Below, one piece after another: positions 1-7,381 of a DNA stretch of 30,809 nucleotides. Position 1 is the stretch's first letter, and each line of letters starts with the position of its first letter. Source of the DNA: Litorimonas sp964565335 (GTDB lineage: Bacteria > Pseudomonadota > Alphaproteobacteria > Caulobacterales > Maricaulaceae); contig CAZMEN010000030.1 in assembly GCA_964565335.1 (NCBI GenBank), positions 1-30,809 of the forward strand, given 5' to 3'. The position numbers and the translations under genes are program-made. Below the pieces are notes generated by a model. It did no database searches and was not told where the DNA came from. It saw only the letters and a list, made by a program, of their open reading frames with translations.

Positions 1-1512
1 GTCTGTGTCACCGCGTTCTCCCATGACCCGATAGGCATTTCCGAGATTGTTTTGTGTCATGGCCCATTGGTCTTTATGGTCCGTCAAAAATTGACCCGTG
101 CGGTTACAAGATTTGTCTAAAGCCGATAAATAAAGCGATTTTGCTTGTTTCAAAAACCCCTCGCCGAAAAGCCGACCACGTTCCGAGGCGATATCGCCTC
201 CGTCCATTAACCACTGAATGGCTTGTCGCTTATCGACGGGTAAGATTGTATCTGCGGCTTTTTCGTAAAGAGAGAGGGCAGCGCTTAAATTTAAGTCCAC
301 GACTTCGATTTTGGCTTCTTCGATAAGATAGCTCGATTCTAATCGTAGAGCTGCTTCCATTTTTTCTGTGTTGTGAGCATTTTCAGCACGGGATTTTTTT
401 AAAATGGCTCTGGCTTTATCTGTTTCAAATTCCGAGAGGAACTTCGCGATATCCCGACGAAGTGTTTTTAGTTCATTCCTGTCATTACTGGGAATATTGG
501 CTTGGCGGACATATTCATTTTGATCCCTTAATACCAAGTCGAGTAAATCTGAGAGCCTATCTCTGATATGACCTTTTTCAACAGAGAGGTGTGGGAGTGC
601 GATTTTTAAGAAATTATAAATCCGATCTTCGGTCAAAGCGCGACTGACCCTCAAGTCACTAATTTGGTCATTCAGCTTCTCGCGCTCAGAAGCGGAGAGG
701 TTATGTTTCTCCATTGATTTATTAATGATGGTCTGAAACTTTTCGGGGAGTTCCGAAACGTCGTCACCAATATCATCAATTTTGTCTTCAATTCGCGCTA
801 AGCTCGCCTCAACCCGCCCCATCGCCTCAGCCAATTTATCACTGGGCGCGAGGACGTTTTTCAAGCCCGCCTGAATATCCTCCAACAGCGCCATCTGGTG
901 CGCTTGGTTTGTGGCAAAGAATATATTGCGGAAGGGGTCATTGATTTTGATTTGTTCGCGCAGGCAGGCGGAGAAGCTTTGTATCCACCCGAGTTGCGGA
1001 TGCTCGGCCCATTCTGCCAGAGCGTCTTTCTCCGTGTCCGTCCATGCGGCTAATGAGAGGAGGTCGGCTTTGGCTTGTGTGACATAGCCATCGGGGAGCG
1101 CCGTTTGAAGAGTATCCAAATTTCGCGACGGCTCGAATGTTGTCGGAATAACGGTCTGCCAGTCACCTGCCATTTCGGTGACTAAACCTGAAAACTCCCC
1201 TTCATCAATCGCTTCGAAAATTCGGGAAAAGCCTTGCTTACCGCGCATATGTTTTAATTTCGGGCTAGAGCTCTGAACCCGTTTATCTTCGGTCTGCTCA
1301 AAGGTGTGTTCGACAATAAACTGGAGCGCTTTGTAATGCGCGGTTAGAACAGCGCGTTCAATATCGTGATTAGGGTCGAGGCCTTTCTCCTTAAGCCGGC
1401 GTTTTAATCTCGATTGTCCAACAAGAATGGATTTGTCGCAGACCTTCCCAAGACCCCAACCAATCAGATTGCCGCCCAAAGCCGTTAAAGTGAAAATTTC
1501 CGCAACCGCCAT
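1..1512 (-). CDS. Tetratricopeptide-repeat protein, 3' end beyond the window
   Basis: An uninterrupted frame of 504 codons runs from the ATG at 1512 to the left edge, so the C-terminus is missing. A purine-rich AAGGG lies 6 bases before the ATG. The first 25 residues are fairly hydrophobic and glycine-rich (TLTALGGNLIGWGLG) and could be a membrane-associated segment. A heptad-like helical stretch around residues 225-250 (AMGRVEASLARIEDKIDD) suggests a coiled coil. The last visible residues (about 455-504) form the start of a TPR array, with the signature QNNLGNAYRVMGERGD typical of TPR_10/TPR_12 repeats. TPR arrays mediate protein-protein contacts; the partner is unknown. The N-terminal 450 residues are not a family I recognise. 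Signalling or stress-related scaffolding is possible, but that is only inference. Confidence 0.8.
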   Translation of the reverse strand, partial: MAVAEIFTLTALGGNLIGWGLGKVCDKSILVGQSRLKRRLKEKGLDPNHDIERAVLTAHYKALQFIVEHTFEQTEDKRVQSSSPKLKHMRGKQGFSRIFEAIDEGEFSGLVTEMAGDWQTVIPTTFEPSRNLDTLQTALPDGYVTQAKADLLSLAAWTDTEKDALAEWAEHPQLGWIQSFSACLREQIKINDPFRNIFFATNQAHQMALLEDIQAGLKNVLAPSDKLAEAMGRVEASLARIEDKIDDIGDDVSELPEKFQTIINKSMEKHNLSASEREKLNDQISDLRVSRALTEDRIYNFLKIALPHLSVEKGHIRDRLSDLLDLVLRDQNEYVRQANIPSNDRNELKTLRRDIAKFLSEFETDKARAILKKSRAENAHNTEKMEAALRLESSYLIEEAKIEVVDLNLSAALSLYEKAADTILPVDKRQAIQWLMDGGDIASERGRLFGEGFLKQAKSLYLSALDKSCNRTGQFLTDHKDQWAMTQNNLGNAYRVMGERGDTD

Positions 1513-1602
1513 TCAAATCCCTTACCCTTTTAATTTAAGAAGGATTTTAAAAATTGGAAGTGAAAACGCGATTGTTGAAAATTTACGACTTTATCGTGCA
1601 CG

Positions 1603-2889
1603 CTATCCAAACGGATCGTCAATTGATTTGGACAGTTCCGAGAACAGCACGGGTCCTGTCTCGTTCATATAGAGGCAGTCTTCTAGGCGGACGCCAAATT
1701 CACCAGGGAGATATAATCCCGGTTCGTTGGAGAAGCACATGCCGGGGGCGAGGGGGGTGGTTTCATTCCGAACGAAATTGACGGGTTCATGGCCGTCCAT
1801 GCCTATGCCGTGCCCGAGCCGGTGGGTGAGTCCGGGCGCGGCGTAATCGGGGCCGTAACCGACGGAGGTGTAATAATCCCTGACCACGGCATCAACGCGG
1901 CCTGCGGGCGTGCCGAGTGTTGCCGTTTCTAGGGCGAGTTCTTGTCCGCGTTTCACTGTGTCCCAGACTTTTCTCTGCTGCGCATTGGCGTCGCCCATGA
2001 CCCATGTGCGGGAAATGTCGGATTCATACCCATGTACGGCTGCACCGCAATCCATCAGGATAATCTCTCCGTTTTTGACTTCATATTCGATGTCGCTGCC
2101 ATGCGGATAAGCGCTAGACGGCCCGACGAGAACCATAGAAAACTGTACATCTGCGCCCATGGTCCGCGTAGCGTCGCTCATCATTTTCGATATATCATGG
2201 CGCGTCATGCCAATTTCGACTTTTGGATGGATGTGGCGATAGGCGGCCAAGGTAATATCATTCGCCGTCTGCATCAGGGCGATTTCAGCCGCGGATTTAT
2301 ACATGCGGCAACCGCGCGTGATGGGCTGACCTGAGACGAGGTCTATGGACGCGTTTTCGCCCTTAATGCCTGTGGTAATGAAGTTGCGCGTGGTCTCTTC
2401 TATGGCGAGGGGTTTGCTGAGGGCTTGGGTCTCGCGCAGGAAATCAACAACCAATTTGAACGGGCTTTCATCTTCGTGCCATGTGCGCACATCGCTCTCG
2501 ACTTTCAGGCTTTCGCGAATAGAGGGCTCTTCAAAAAACGGCGTGATGACAGTCATTTGTCCGTCCGCCGTCAAAACTGCGCCTGTAAAGCGTTCGGATC
2601 GCCACCATTTTATCCCCGTGAAATAGGTGAGGGAGGAGCCGGCCTCAATCAAAAGCGCGCCAATGCCGTTTTCCTGCATTAAGCGTTGGGCTTTGCGAAT
2701 TCTGGCTTCGCGTTCGGTGCGGGTGATGGGTTTTGCCGACTTGGCGAGGTTGGGCAGCGGGGCGGAGCTGCGTTCCGATTGCGTCCGATGCGCTTGACTA
2801 TCTTCCAATTCGGCTTGGCATCCGCTCAAAAGGGTCGCGCTCGCCGCCCCTAAACCTGCCAAAACCTGTCTTTTGGAAAATATAGTCAT
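1603..2889 (-). CDS. M24-family metallopeptidase (Xaa-Pro aminopeptidase-like), predicted lipoprotein
   Basis: Creatinase/aminopeptidase-P type enzyme, 428 residues, expected to remove an N-terminal residue preceding proline or to cleave a related amidine or peptide substrate. A creatinase-like N-terminal domain (residues about 55-190) precedes the pita-bread catalytic domain. The five metal ligands of the M24 family are all visible: D280 (MDCGA), D291 (ESDISRT), H360 (HRLGHGIGMDGHEP), E389 (SNEPGLY) and E403 (VRLED), so it should be active with two metal ions. The chosen ATG at 2889 has AAAAAGGG upstream and gives a signal sequence ending in a lipobox (LLSGC, C24), so the protein is probably anchored in the envelope. 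A longer reading from 2988 would overlap the upstream gene and bury the signal. It lies 17 bases after the TonB-like gene, probably in one transcript. Exact substrate unknown. Confidence 0.9.
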   Translation of the reverse strand: MTIFSKRQVLAGLGAASATLLSGCQAELEDSQAHRTQSERSSAPLPNLAKSAKPITRTEREARIRKAQRLMQENGIGALLIEAGSSLTYFTGIKWWRSERFTGAVLTADGQMTVITPFFEEPSIRESLKVESDVRTWHEDESPFKLVVDFLRETQALSKPLAIEETTRNFITTGIKGENASIDLVSGQPITRGCRMYKSAAEIALMQTANDITLAAYRHIHPKVEIGMTRHDISKMMSDATRTMGADVQFSMVLVGPSSAYPHGSDIEYEVKNGEIILMDCGAAVHGYESDISRTWVMGDANAQQRKVWDTVKRGQELALETATLGTPAGRVDAVVRDYYTSVGYGPDYAAPGLTHRLGHGIGMDGHEPVNFVRNETTPLAPGMCFSNEPGLYLPGEFGVRLEDCLYMNETGPVLFSELSKSIDDPFG

Positions 2890-2906
2890 ATGCGCCCTTT
2901 TTAGGT

Positions 2907-3623
2907 TTATTGCCGATAGGTGAATTCGATTTGGTCGCCCTGTTGCGGTTTTAAGGCGTGGTAGCCATCTGCGCCATTGGCGACCCATTGATACAGCGCA
3001 GTTTCCGCGTCATTGGCAATGGAGCCATTGACGCATTCGATCCATTTCAAATCGGCGATATCGTCCGAAGTCGTTCCAACGGTGAAGACAATGGTGCATT
3101 TCAAGCTGCCGTCAGAGCCGTCCCCTGCACTGGATCCGCCGCCCGGGCCTCCGGAAGACGTGGAATAGGATTTCACCGTCCCTGTATTTTGAGGCGCGGT
3201 TGGTAACTCGATATCTAAAGGCGGTAGGTCAATTTTATTAAAATGCGGGCTGAAACTGATTTCTGCTGCCAAGAGGCGCGGGGGTTCTTTACTAAGGAAA
3301 GATGTCTTGGTGTCCATCGCAGGAGGTAGGCGCACAGGCTCTTTGAGTTTTTGAGTTTCTTCTTGAAGCGCATCGAGCGAGCTTTTTTCTGGGTCCAGTT
3401 TTATGGCTTGATCGATTGGGGCTTTGGCTATTTTTAAACGGGTCTCTGGCCGCTCAACATAACCTATATGGATAAGGAGCATCATCAGAAGGAATAAGAC
3501 CAATGTGACAATGGCCGCCGCACAAGCCGCGATGAAATACCGAAACGGCGCAGACTCAGTCGAGAGTGCGAACTTCTGACGCGGCGGCGCTTTAATCCCG
3601 GACTGTGATTTCTGTGTCGCCAT
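2907..3623 (-). CDS. Single-pass membrane protein with TonB-like architecture
   Basis: 238 residues from the ATG at 3623, which has AGGAAA 8 bases upstream; an in-frame start at 3710 lacks this. The layout is a short basic cytoplasmic N-terminus, one membrane helix (about residues 29-54), a proline- and charge-rich periplasmic spacer (about 55-160), a Gly/Ser-rich linker (GGPGGGSSAGDG), and a compact 65-residue C-terminal domain. That domain has two cysteines (LKCTIVF and WIECVNG) and an end (ALYQWV...IEFTYRQ) that resembles the TonB C-terminal fold. TonB proteins transmit proton-motive force to outer-membrane receptors, but no exbB, exbD or receptor gene is nearby, so function is inferred from architecture only. 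It sits between the ATP synthase operon terminator and the M24 peptidase gene and probably has its own promoter. Confidence 0.65.
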   Translation of the reverse strand: MATQKSQSGIKAPPRQKFALSTESAPFRYFIAACAAAIVTLVLFLLMMLLIHIGYVERPETRLKIAKAPIDQAIKLDPEKSSLDALQEETQKLKEPVRLPPAMDTKTSFLSKEPPRLLAAEISFSPHFNKIDLPPLDIELPTAPQNTGTVKSYSTSSGGPGGGSSAGDGSDGSLKCTIVFTVGTTSDDIADLKWIECVNGSIANDAETALYQWVANGADGYHALKPQQGDQIEFTYRQ

Positions 3624-3724
3624 GAGCGGGTTTCCTGTCTTCAGCGCTTTGAATAGGCGTAATTCGGCGTGGCGACTAGAGGGAAATTGACGCCGCGGCT
3701 TCGAGCCCAATTCGCATATAAAAT

Positions 3725-3746
3725 AACCGCCTCGAAAGAGACGGTT
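3725..3746 (-). terminator. Probable terminator of the F0 ATP synthase operon
   Basis: On the minus strand AACCGTCTC and GAGGCGGTT form a 9-pair stem (one G-U) with a 4-base loop, followed by ATTTTATAT. It lies 35 bases beyond the atpF stop codon. The U-tract is modest, so termination may be incomplete. Confidence 0.6.
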
Positions 3747-3780
3747 TATAAGGAGACTGAGCCTTTAACGAGAGCAAGCT

Positions 3781-4296
3781 CTAATTTAGAACCTTACCCA
3801 TTTGCGCGATACCGTCTTTGATAAGCGCGGAGTGGTCAGCAGGTTTAAGATTTCCGCGGATGAGGCTTTCAGCCGTGTTCAGCGCCATATCGGCGGCTTT
3901 GGCTTTGACCTCGGCCATGGCTTGGGCTTCGGCATTGGCAATTTTAGCCTCAGCCTGGGCCGCGCGTCGTTCCAGACGTTCCGTTAAATCTTTGCGGGCT
4001 TGGGTCGCCATGATTTCGGCGTCATGCTTGGCCTGCTTTACAATCGCTTCTGCTTGATCTTCAGCTTCTTGTTGCTTGCGCATGTAAGAGGCGAGAAGTG
4101 TCTGCGCTTCTTCGCGGAGGCGGCGGGCTTCTTCTAGATTGTTTTTAATCTCATCAGCGCGTCCATCGAGCGCGCCATTAATCGCTTTCAAAGCGCCTTT
4201 TTGGATGACGAAGAGGATGAATAGAACAACGGGAATAGCGACCCATAATTTGGAGTCGAGATACCAAGGGGTTCCTGCGGCGGCGGCAATCAACAT
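3781..4296 (-). CDS. atpF: ATP synthase F0 subunit b
   Basis: Peripheral-stalk subunit of the F-type ATP synthase, tying the membrane sector to F1 as stator. 171 residues, normal for the family. The N-terminus carries one membrane helix (about residues 14-34, KLWVAIPVVLFILFVIQKG), then a long charged helix rich in Ala, Glu, Lys and Arg that forms the b/b' coiled coil, ending in a C-terminal segment (SLIRGNLKPADHSALIKDGIAQMG) that binds the delta subunit. It is the last gene of atpI-atpB-atpE-b'-b and starts 15 bases after the b' stop. In alphaproteobacteria the F0 genes are usually separate from the F1 genes (atpHAGDC), which matches the lack of F1 genes here. Confidence 0.96.
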   Translation of the reverse strand: MLIAAAAGTPWYLDSKLWVAIPVVLFILFVIQKGALKAINGALDGRADEIKNNLEEARRLREEAQTLLASYMRKQQEAEDQAEAIVKQAKHDAEIMATQARKDLTERLERRAAQAEAKIANAEAQAMAEVKAKAADMALNTAESLIRGNLKPADHSALIKDGIAQMGKVLN

Positions 4297-4311
4297 GAGC
4301 GCGCTCCCTTC

Positions 4312-4836
4312 CTATTTCATCGCGGCGCGTAATTGCGCGGCGGTGACTGATTTCTTGGTGAGAGCTTTGACAATTTCGCTAGCTGTGTCAGACGCAATGC
4401 CTTCAACATTGGCGAGTGCTTTTTCGCGCAATCCGGCAATGCGGGTTTCAGCGGCTTCGGCCTCTTTAGCGGCTTCGGCGTCGGCGACGGCGATTTCTGC
4501 GCTCAATTCATCATTAATTGCCTGACGGGTCGCTTCGGCCACATTATGGGCTTTAGCGCGGGCGTCGTTTAATTTTTGATGATACGCTTTTTCAGCTTCT
4601 TCGGCTTCGCCTTGCATACGCGATGCTGCGTCCAAATCGTCAGAAATTCGGTCTTTACGCTCGACAATGCCATCCGCCAATTTAGGCAGAATGAAACGAG
4701 ACAGAACGAAATAAAGAATACCAAAAACTAAGACGAGCCAAAAAATCTGGTTCACCCAGGTCGAGAAATCAAATTGCGGCAGACCTGCTGACGCTGCCTC
4801 TTTTGCACCATCTGGATAGGCTTTTTCTGCCGCCAT
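4312..4836 (-). CDS. atpF2: ATP synthase F0 subunit b'
   Basis: Second, diverged peripheral-stalk subunit, paired with b as in photosynthetic bacteria and alphaproteobacteria. 174 residues: a 26-residue cytoplasmic or periplasmic lead containing FDFSTWVNQIFW, one membrane helix (about residues 27-49, ending FVLSRFILPKL), and a long alanine/glutamate-rich helix. The lead and the LPKL motif after the helix are characteristic of b' rather than b. AGGAGATTACA precedes the ATG. It lies 74 bases downstream of atpE. The symbol is sometimes given as atpG or atpX, which must not be confused with the F1 gamma subunit. Confidence 0.95.
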   Translation of the reverse strand: MAAEKAYPDGAKEAASAGLPQFDFSTWVNQIFWLVLVFGILYFVLSRFILPKLADGIVERKDRISDDLDAASRMQGEAEEAEKAYHQKLNDARAKAHNVAEATRQAINDELSAEIAVADAEAAKEAEAAETRIAGLREKALANVEGIASDTASEIVKALTKKSVTAAQLRAAMK

Positions 4837-4910
4837 TGTAATCTCCTAGGAAATGTCGGTTTGAACCCCGACTAAAATGGGGTCCAAACTGAAAAGTAAA
4901 CGGGCTTAAA

Positions 4911-5138
4911 TTATGCCGCGTACAGGATGATCATGGCAAGAACGAAACCGAACAAGCCTGTCGCTTCACAAAGGGCGAAGCCCAAAAGAAGGTTTGTGCG
5001 CTGACCGGCAGCGGCTGAAGGGTTGCGCAAAGCGCCTGCGAGGTAGTTAGAGAAGATCGAACCAATACCGACGCCGGCACCGATTAGAGCTGTACCGGCC
5101 AAGCCTGCGCCGATGTATTTTGCTGCTTCTGCTTCCAT
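4911..5138 (-). CDS. atpE: ATP synthase F0 subunit c (proton-carrying ring subunit)
   Basis: 75-residue hairpin of two membrane helices joined by a polar loop containing R38-N39-P40, the loop that contacts the F1 stalk. The second helix carries the conserved acidic proton carrier E58 (FALCEATGLFGF). Helix 1 has the glycine-rich packing pattern expected for a c-ring (GAGLAGTALIGAGVGIGS). I do not see the extra acidic or Gln residues of sodium-type c subunits, so protons are the likely coupling ion. AGGAGAACC lies just before the ATG. Flanked by atpB upstream and b' downstream. Confidence 0.97.
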   Translation of the reverse strand: MEAEAAKYIGAGLAGTALIGAGVGIGSIFSNYLAGALRNPSAAAGQRTNLLLGFALCEATGLFGFVLAMIILYAA

Positions 5139-5170
5139 GATGGTTCTCCTTGAAAAATGGAATGCGGGGA

Positions 5171-5920
5171 TTAGTGATCGACGTGATAAACGTCGTTAAG
5201 ATAAACACAGGTCAGGATAGCAAACACGAAGGCTTGCAGGGCTGCGACCAGAAATTCGAGAGCGACAATCGCCATTGTGCCGATAACAGGCACAACGGCT
5301 AGAGCGGCAATGCCTCCGCCCTGTGTGACCAAAAAGGCAGCGAATATCGCAAAAAGTTTTAGAATAACGTGTCCTGCGACCATATTGGCGAATAAACGCA
5401 CGGACAGTGTAATCGGGCGGGCGATGAATGAGATAATCTCAATCAGGATAATAATAGGATACATTAAGAGCGGTAAACCGGCAGGGGCGAAGATTTTGAA
5501 CCAACGCAGCCCATTTTTCCAAATGCCAGCAATAATAACGATCAAGATTGTGAAAACTGCCATAAAGACCGTCACCGCCAAATGCGATGTTGTTGTGAAG
5601 GCGTAAGGGTTCATGCCGATAAGGTTGGCGAACAAAATAAAGAAGAAGAGACAGAACACGAAAGGGAAGAACTTCATCGCTTCAGGACCTGTCGTGTCTT
5701 TCACCATATTGGCGATAAATTCATAAGACAGCTCACCCAGAGACTGCATACGGGTCGGCACTAATTTTCCTTTTAGGGTGAGGAAGAAAAAGACGATAAT
5801 GGACAGAGCACCAACAACCATCCAAAGCGATGAGTTGGTAAAGGCAATATCTTGTCCCGCAATATCGGGAAGGTCGAAGATCTTTTTGATCTCAAACTGT
5901 TGCATCGGGTCGTTTGCCAC
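5171..5920 (-). CDS. atpB: ATP synthase F0 subunit a (GTG start)
   Basis: Integral membrane stator subunit forming the proton half-channels against the c-ring. The first upstream ATG of the open frame (6121) would overlap most of atpI. The GTG at 5920 is chosen because AAGGAG sits 6 bases before it and it gives the N-terminus MANDPMQQFE, the usual alphaproteobacterial AtpB beginning (M-A-x-D-P-x-x-Q-F). The 249-residue product has about six hydrophobic helices. The essential channel arginine is R175 in TLSVRLFANMVAGH. The C-terminal helices contain LEFLVAALQAFVFAILTCVYL, also typical. Starts 34 bases after the atpI stop. Confidence 0.96.
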   Translation of the reverse strand: MANDPMQQFEIKKIFDLPDIAGQDIAFTNSSLWMVVGALSIIVFFFLTLKGKLVPTRMQSLGELSYEFIANMVKDTTGPEAMKFFPFVFCLFFFILFANLIGMNPYAFTTTSHLAVTVFMAVFTILIVIIAGIWKNGLRWFKIFAPAGLPLLMYPIIILIEIISFIARPITLSVRLFANMVAGHVILKLFAIFAAFLVTQGGGIAALAVVPVIGTMAIVALEFLVAALQAFVFAILTCVYLNDVYHVDH

Positions 5921-5954
5921 GTCCCACTCCTTCTTTAATCGACCTCTTAGGGTC

Positions 5955-6317
5955 TTAATCATCCGGTTCATCCGGAAGGTCGTCTCCAATCGGAACATTT
6001 TCATTGGCTCTGTCCATAGCATCTGCCGTCCGAAGAACAGCTTTGATACCGGCGGCAAAACCGAAACCCATTCCAACCAACAAAATCCAAGGTGACGTTC
6101 CGAAAAACTTATCCAGACCATAGCCTAGAGCTGTTCCAACCAAAACCGACACAATCAATTCTGTACTTAACCGCCATGCCATCCCTAATGCGGAACTGCT
6201 TGAAACATATTCTTTCTCTTGAGGGCGTCGGGCGTTAGCGGCCTTTAGCTTCGCATCTAAGGCGTCAAGATCAGAAGGGCGTTCAGAGGCGATATCGTTT
6301 CCGTTTCGGTTAGCCAT
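5955..6317 (-). CDS. atpI: AtpZ/AtpI-family F0 assembly protein
   Basis: 120 residues from the ATG at 6317, preceded by GTGGA at 9 bases; a TTG three codons earlier is less likely. The first 45 residues are polar and charged, then two membrane helices (about residues 48-68 and 76-95; LIVSVLVGTALGYGLDK and WILLVGMGFGFAAGIKAV) and a short acidic tail. This is the AtpZ/AtpI-type protein at the head of F0 operons, thought to help c-ring assembly or magnesium supply. First gene of the operon, with a likely promoter at 6374-6402. Confidence 0.88.
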   Translation of the reverse strand: MANRNGNDIASERPSDLDALDAKLKAANARRPQEKEYVSSSSALGMAWRLSTELIVSVLVGTALGYGLDKFFGTSPWILLVGMGFGFAAGIKAVLRTADAMDRANENVPIGDDLPDEPDD

Positions 6318-6373
6318 AATGGTCAATCCACTATTGAAAAGCTGCCATAAAACTGCCCTCCAAAAGCGCGCGG

Positions 6374-6402
6374 AACCTAACGAAGCAGGGTGTGGAAGTC
6401 AA
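6374..6402 (-). promoter_or_regulatory. Likely promoter of the F0 operon, with an adjoining palindrome
   Basis: On the minus strand TTGACT (6402-6397) is separated by exactly 17 bases from TAGGTT (6379-6374), a reasonable sigma70-type -35/-10 pair. The predicted start lies about 50 bases before atpI. An 11-base palindrome GCACTTAGTGC (6405-6415) abuts the upstream side of the -35 element and could be an operator. Confidence 0.5.
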
Positions 6403-6515
6403 CAGCACTTAGTGCGTGGTTAAGCCTTTGAAAAACCAATGAAATCGATATTTTTTAGACTCTTTTTTTGCGGCGCTTGGGCGCAGGCGGCTTTCCGTTT
6501 GCAACGCCTTTTGAG

Positions 6516-6538
6516 AATTGGCGCAAGATACGCCAATT
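6516..6538. repeat. Perfect 8-bp inverted repeat (hairpin)
   Basis: AATTGGCG (6516-6523) and CGCCAATT (6531-6538) are exact inverse copies around a 7-base loop. It lies between the RHH gene and the atp promoter. There is no T-tract on either side, so it is not a classical terminator. It may be a regulatory hairpin or act with the neighbouring hairpin at 6551-6570. Confidence 0.4.
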
Positions 6539-6550
6539 GAAGATTGAAAA

Positions 6551-6570
6551 CGGGCTCATGAATGGGCCCG
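6551..6570 (-). terminator. Probable terminator after the RHH-membrane gene
   Basis: On the minus strand CGGGCCCA and TGAGCCCG pair (one C-A mismatch) around a TTCA loop, followed directly by TTTTCAATC. It begins 8 bases after the stop codon of the gene at 6579-7253. Confidence 0.55.
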
Positions 6571-6578
6571 TGAGGCGT

Positions 6579-7253
6579 TTAATGGGGTTTTTCCGGATTT
6601 TGGGCTGTAACGAGGAGGGATAATGTTTCATTTTCCTCCAAGTTGAGGACGATTTTTGATTCTGTATCAAAACTGGTGGTTAGTTTTGGCTTAGCGACCA
6701 GTTTCGTTTCAACGCCGTTTTCGTTTTCAATGGTCTGATGGATTTTGAAATCCAAAACCAAACCTTCTTCAGTCTTGTCCACTCTGAGCGTGAGCATGAG
6801 GTCTCCGTCTTTGGCCTCGCTGATATTCTGCTCATTTAGAAGTCCGCCATCAAGCCCCAGCACGATTGTCTTGCCTTCATCGATCAAAATTTCAGTTTCA
6901 AAATTACGAGTGCGGGTGCCGTCCTTTAAGGATTGAACAGAGGAGCCTTGTAGCTTTAATCCGACTTCATCGGCAGCGGAGAGCGGGGCGAAGGTGAGGG
7001 CGCCAATGCAGGCAATCCCTGCGGCGGCCAAGGCTGATTTCGTTTTCAAATGGTTTTTCATAATAGACTCCTTAAGTCTTTGCAGTGTTGTGCGAGACTC
7101 AGAAGGGGCCAGATAGTTTGAAATTAAACGCCGAACAGTTTCACTGACGCTGACGCCGTCTTGACGGGCCTTGGCCTGTAACTTTTTCTTGTCTTCATAG
7201 GATAGTCGGACTTCCAACATTTCAGACTTTTTCGGCGGTTTTGAAGGCGGCAT
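6579..7253 (-). CDS. Ribbon-helix-helix domain fused to a signal/membrane segment and secreted domain
   Basis: 224 residues with an unusual order. Residues about 11-48 look like a ribbon-helix-helix (CopG/Arc-type) DNA-binding domain: a strand (EMLEVRLSYEDKKKL) then two helices (QAKARQ-DG-VSVSETVRRLISNYL). After a polar linker (49-64) comes MKNHLK and a hydrophobic stretch (residues 73-93, SALAAAGIACIGALTFAPLSA) that would be either a membrane helix or a cleavable signal peptide (possible cut after LSA). Residues 95-224 form a beta-rich domain whose segment FETEILIDEGKTIVLGL resembles the short beta motif of secretin-type domains. The first ATG (7253) has AGAAGAG before it. M65 (7061) has a perfect AAGGAG 6 bases before it, so a shorter secreted product is likely as well or instead. 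No stop separates the parts. Possible membrane-tethered regulator; the family is unknown to me. Confidence 0.7.
   Translation of the reverse strand: MPPSKPPKKSEMLEVRLSYEDKKKLQAKARQDGVSVSETVRRLISNYLAPSESRTTLQRLKESIMKNHLKTKSALAAAGIACIGALTFAPLSAADEVGLKLQGSSVQSLKDGTRTRNFETEILIDEGKTIVLGLDGGLLNEQNISEAKDGDLMLTLRVDKTEEGLVLDFKIHQTIENENGVETKLVAKPKLTTSFDTESKIVLNLEENETLSLLVTAQNPEKPH
7059..7073 (-). promoter_or_regulatory. Internal Shine-Dalgarno and ATG within the RHH fusion gene
   Basis: On the minus strand AAGGAG (7073-7068), the 6-base spacer TCTATT and ATG (7061) form an ideal initiation site in frame inside the gene. Initiation here gives a 160-residue protein starting MKNHLKTKSALAAAG, a textbook signal peptide. 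It is stronger than the site at the upstream ATG (7253), so both starts may be used. Confidence 0.65.
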
Positions 7254-7336
7254 ATAATACTCTTCTTCACTGATATAGCTTCATCATTTCGCTATCACAG
7301 GATGGAGGGATGGCGCAAAGAAACCTAACATATTCG

Positions 7337-7378
7337 TGTCGGGACAAACGCCTTAGGGACAAAATTCGTGTCCCGACA
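7337..7378. promoter_or_regulatory. Paired palindromes TGTC-SS-GACA, likely operator of the RHH gene
   Basis: TGTCGGGACA (7337-7346) and TGTCCCGACA (7369-7378) are each palindromic (TGTC-N2-GACA) and are exact inverse copies of each other, 32 bases centre to centre, about three helical turns. Both are preceded by ATTCG and followed by AAA. A further half-site (GGGACA, 7355-7360) lies between. The pair sits downstream of the smc stop codon and about 85 bases before the RHH gene start. Tandem short palindromes are the usual targets of RHH dimers, so autoregulation is a reasonable inference. Confidence 0.5.
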
Positions 7379-7381
7379 AAA

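Noticed and set aside
54..1672. Small plus-strand frames opposite the TPR gene
   Set aside because: They lie inside a continuous, protein-like minus-strand gene of 504 codons and lack independent signals.
6455..6670. 71-codon minus-strand frame overlapping the end of the RHH gene
   Set aside because: It overlaps the real gene in another frame, runs through a probable terminator and hairpin, and has no ribosome site.
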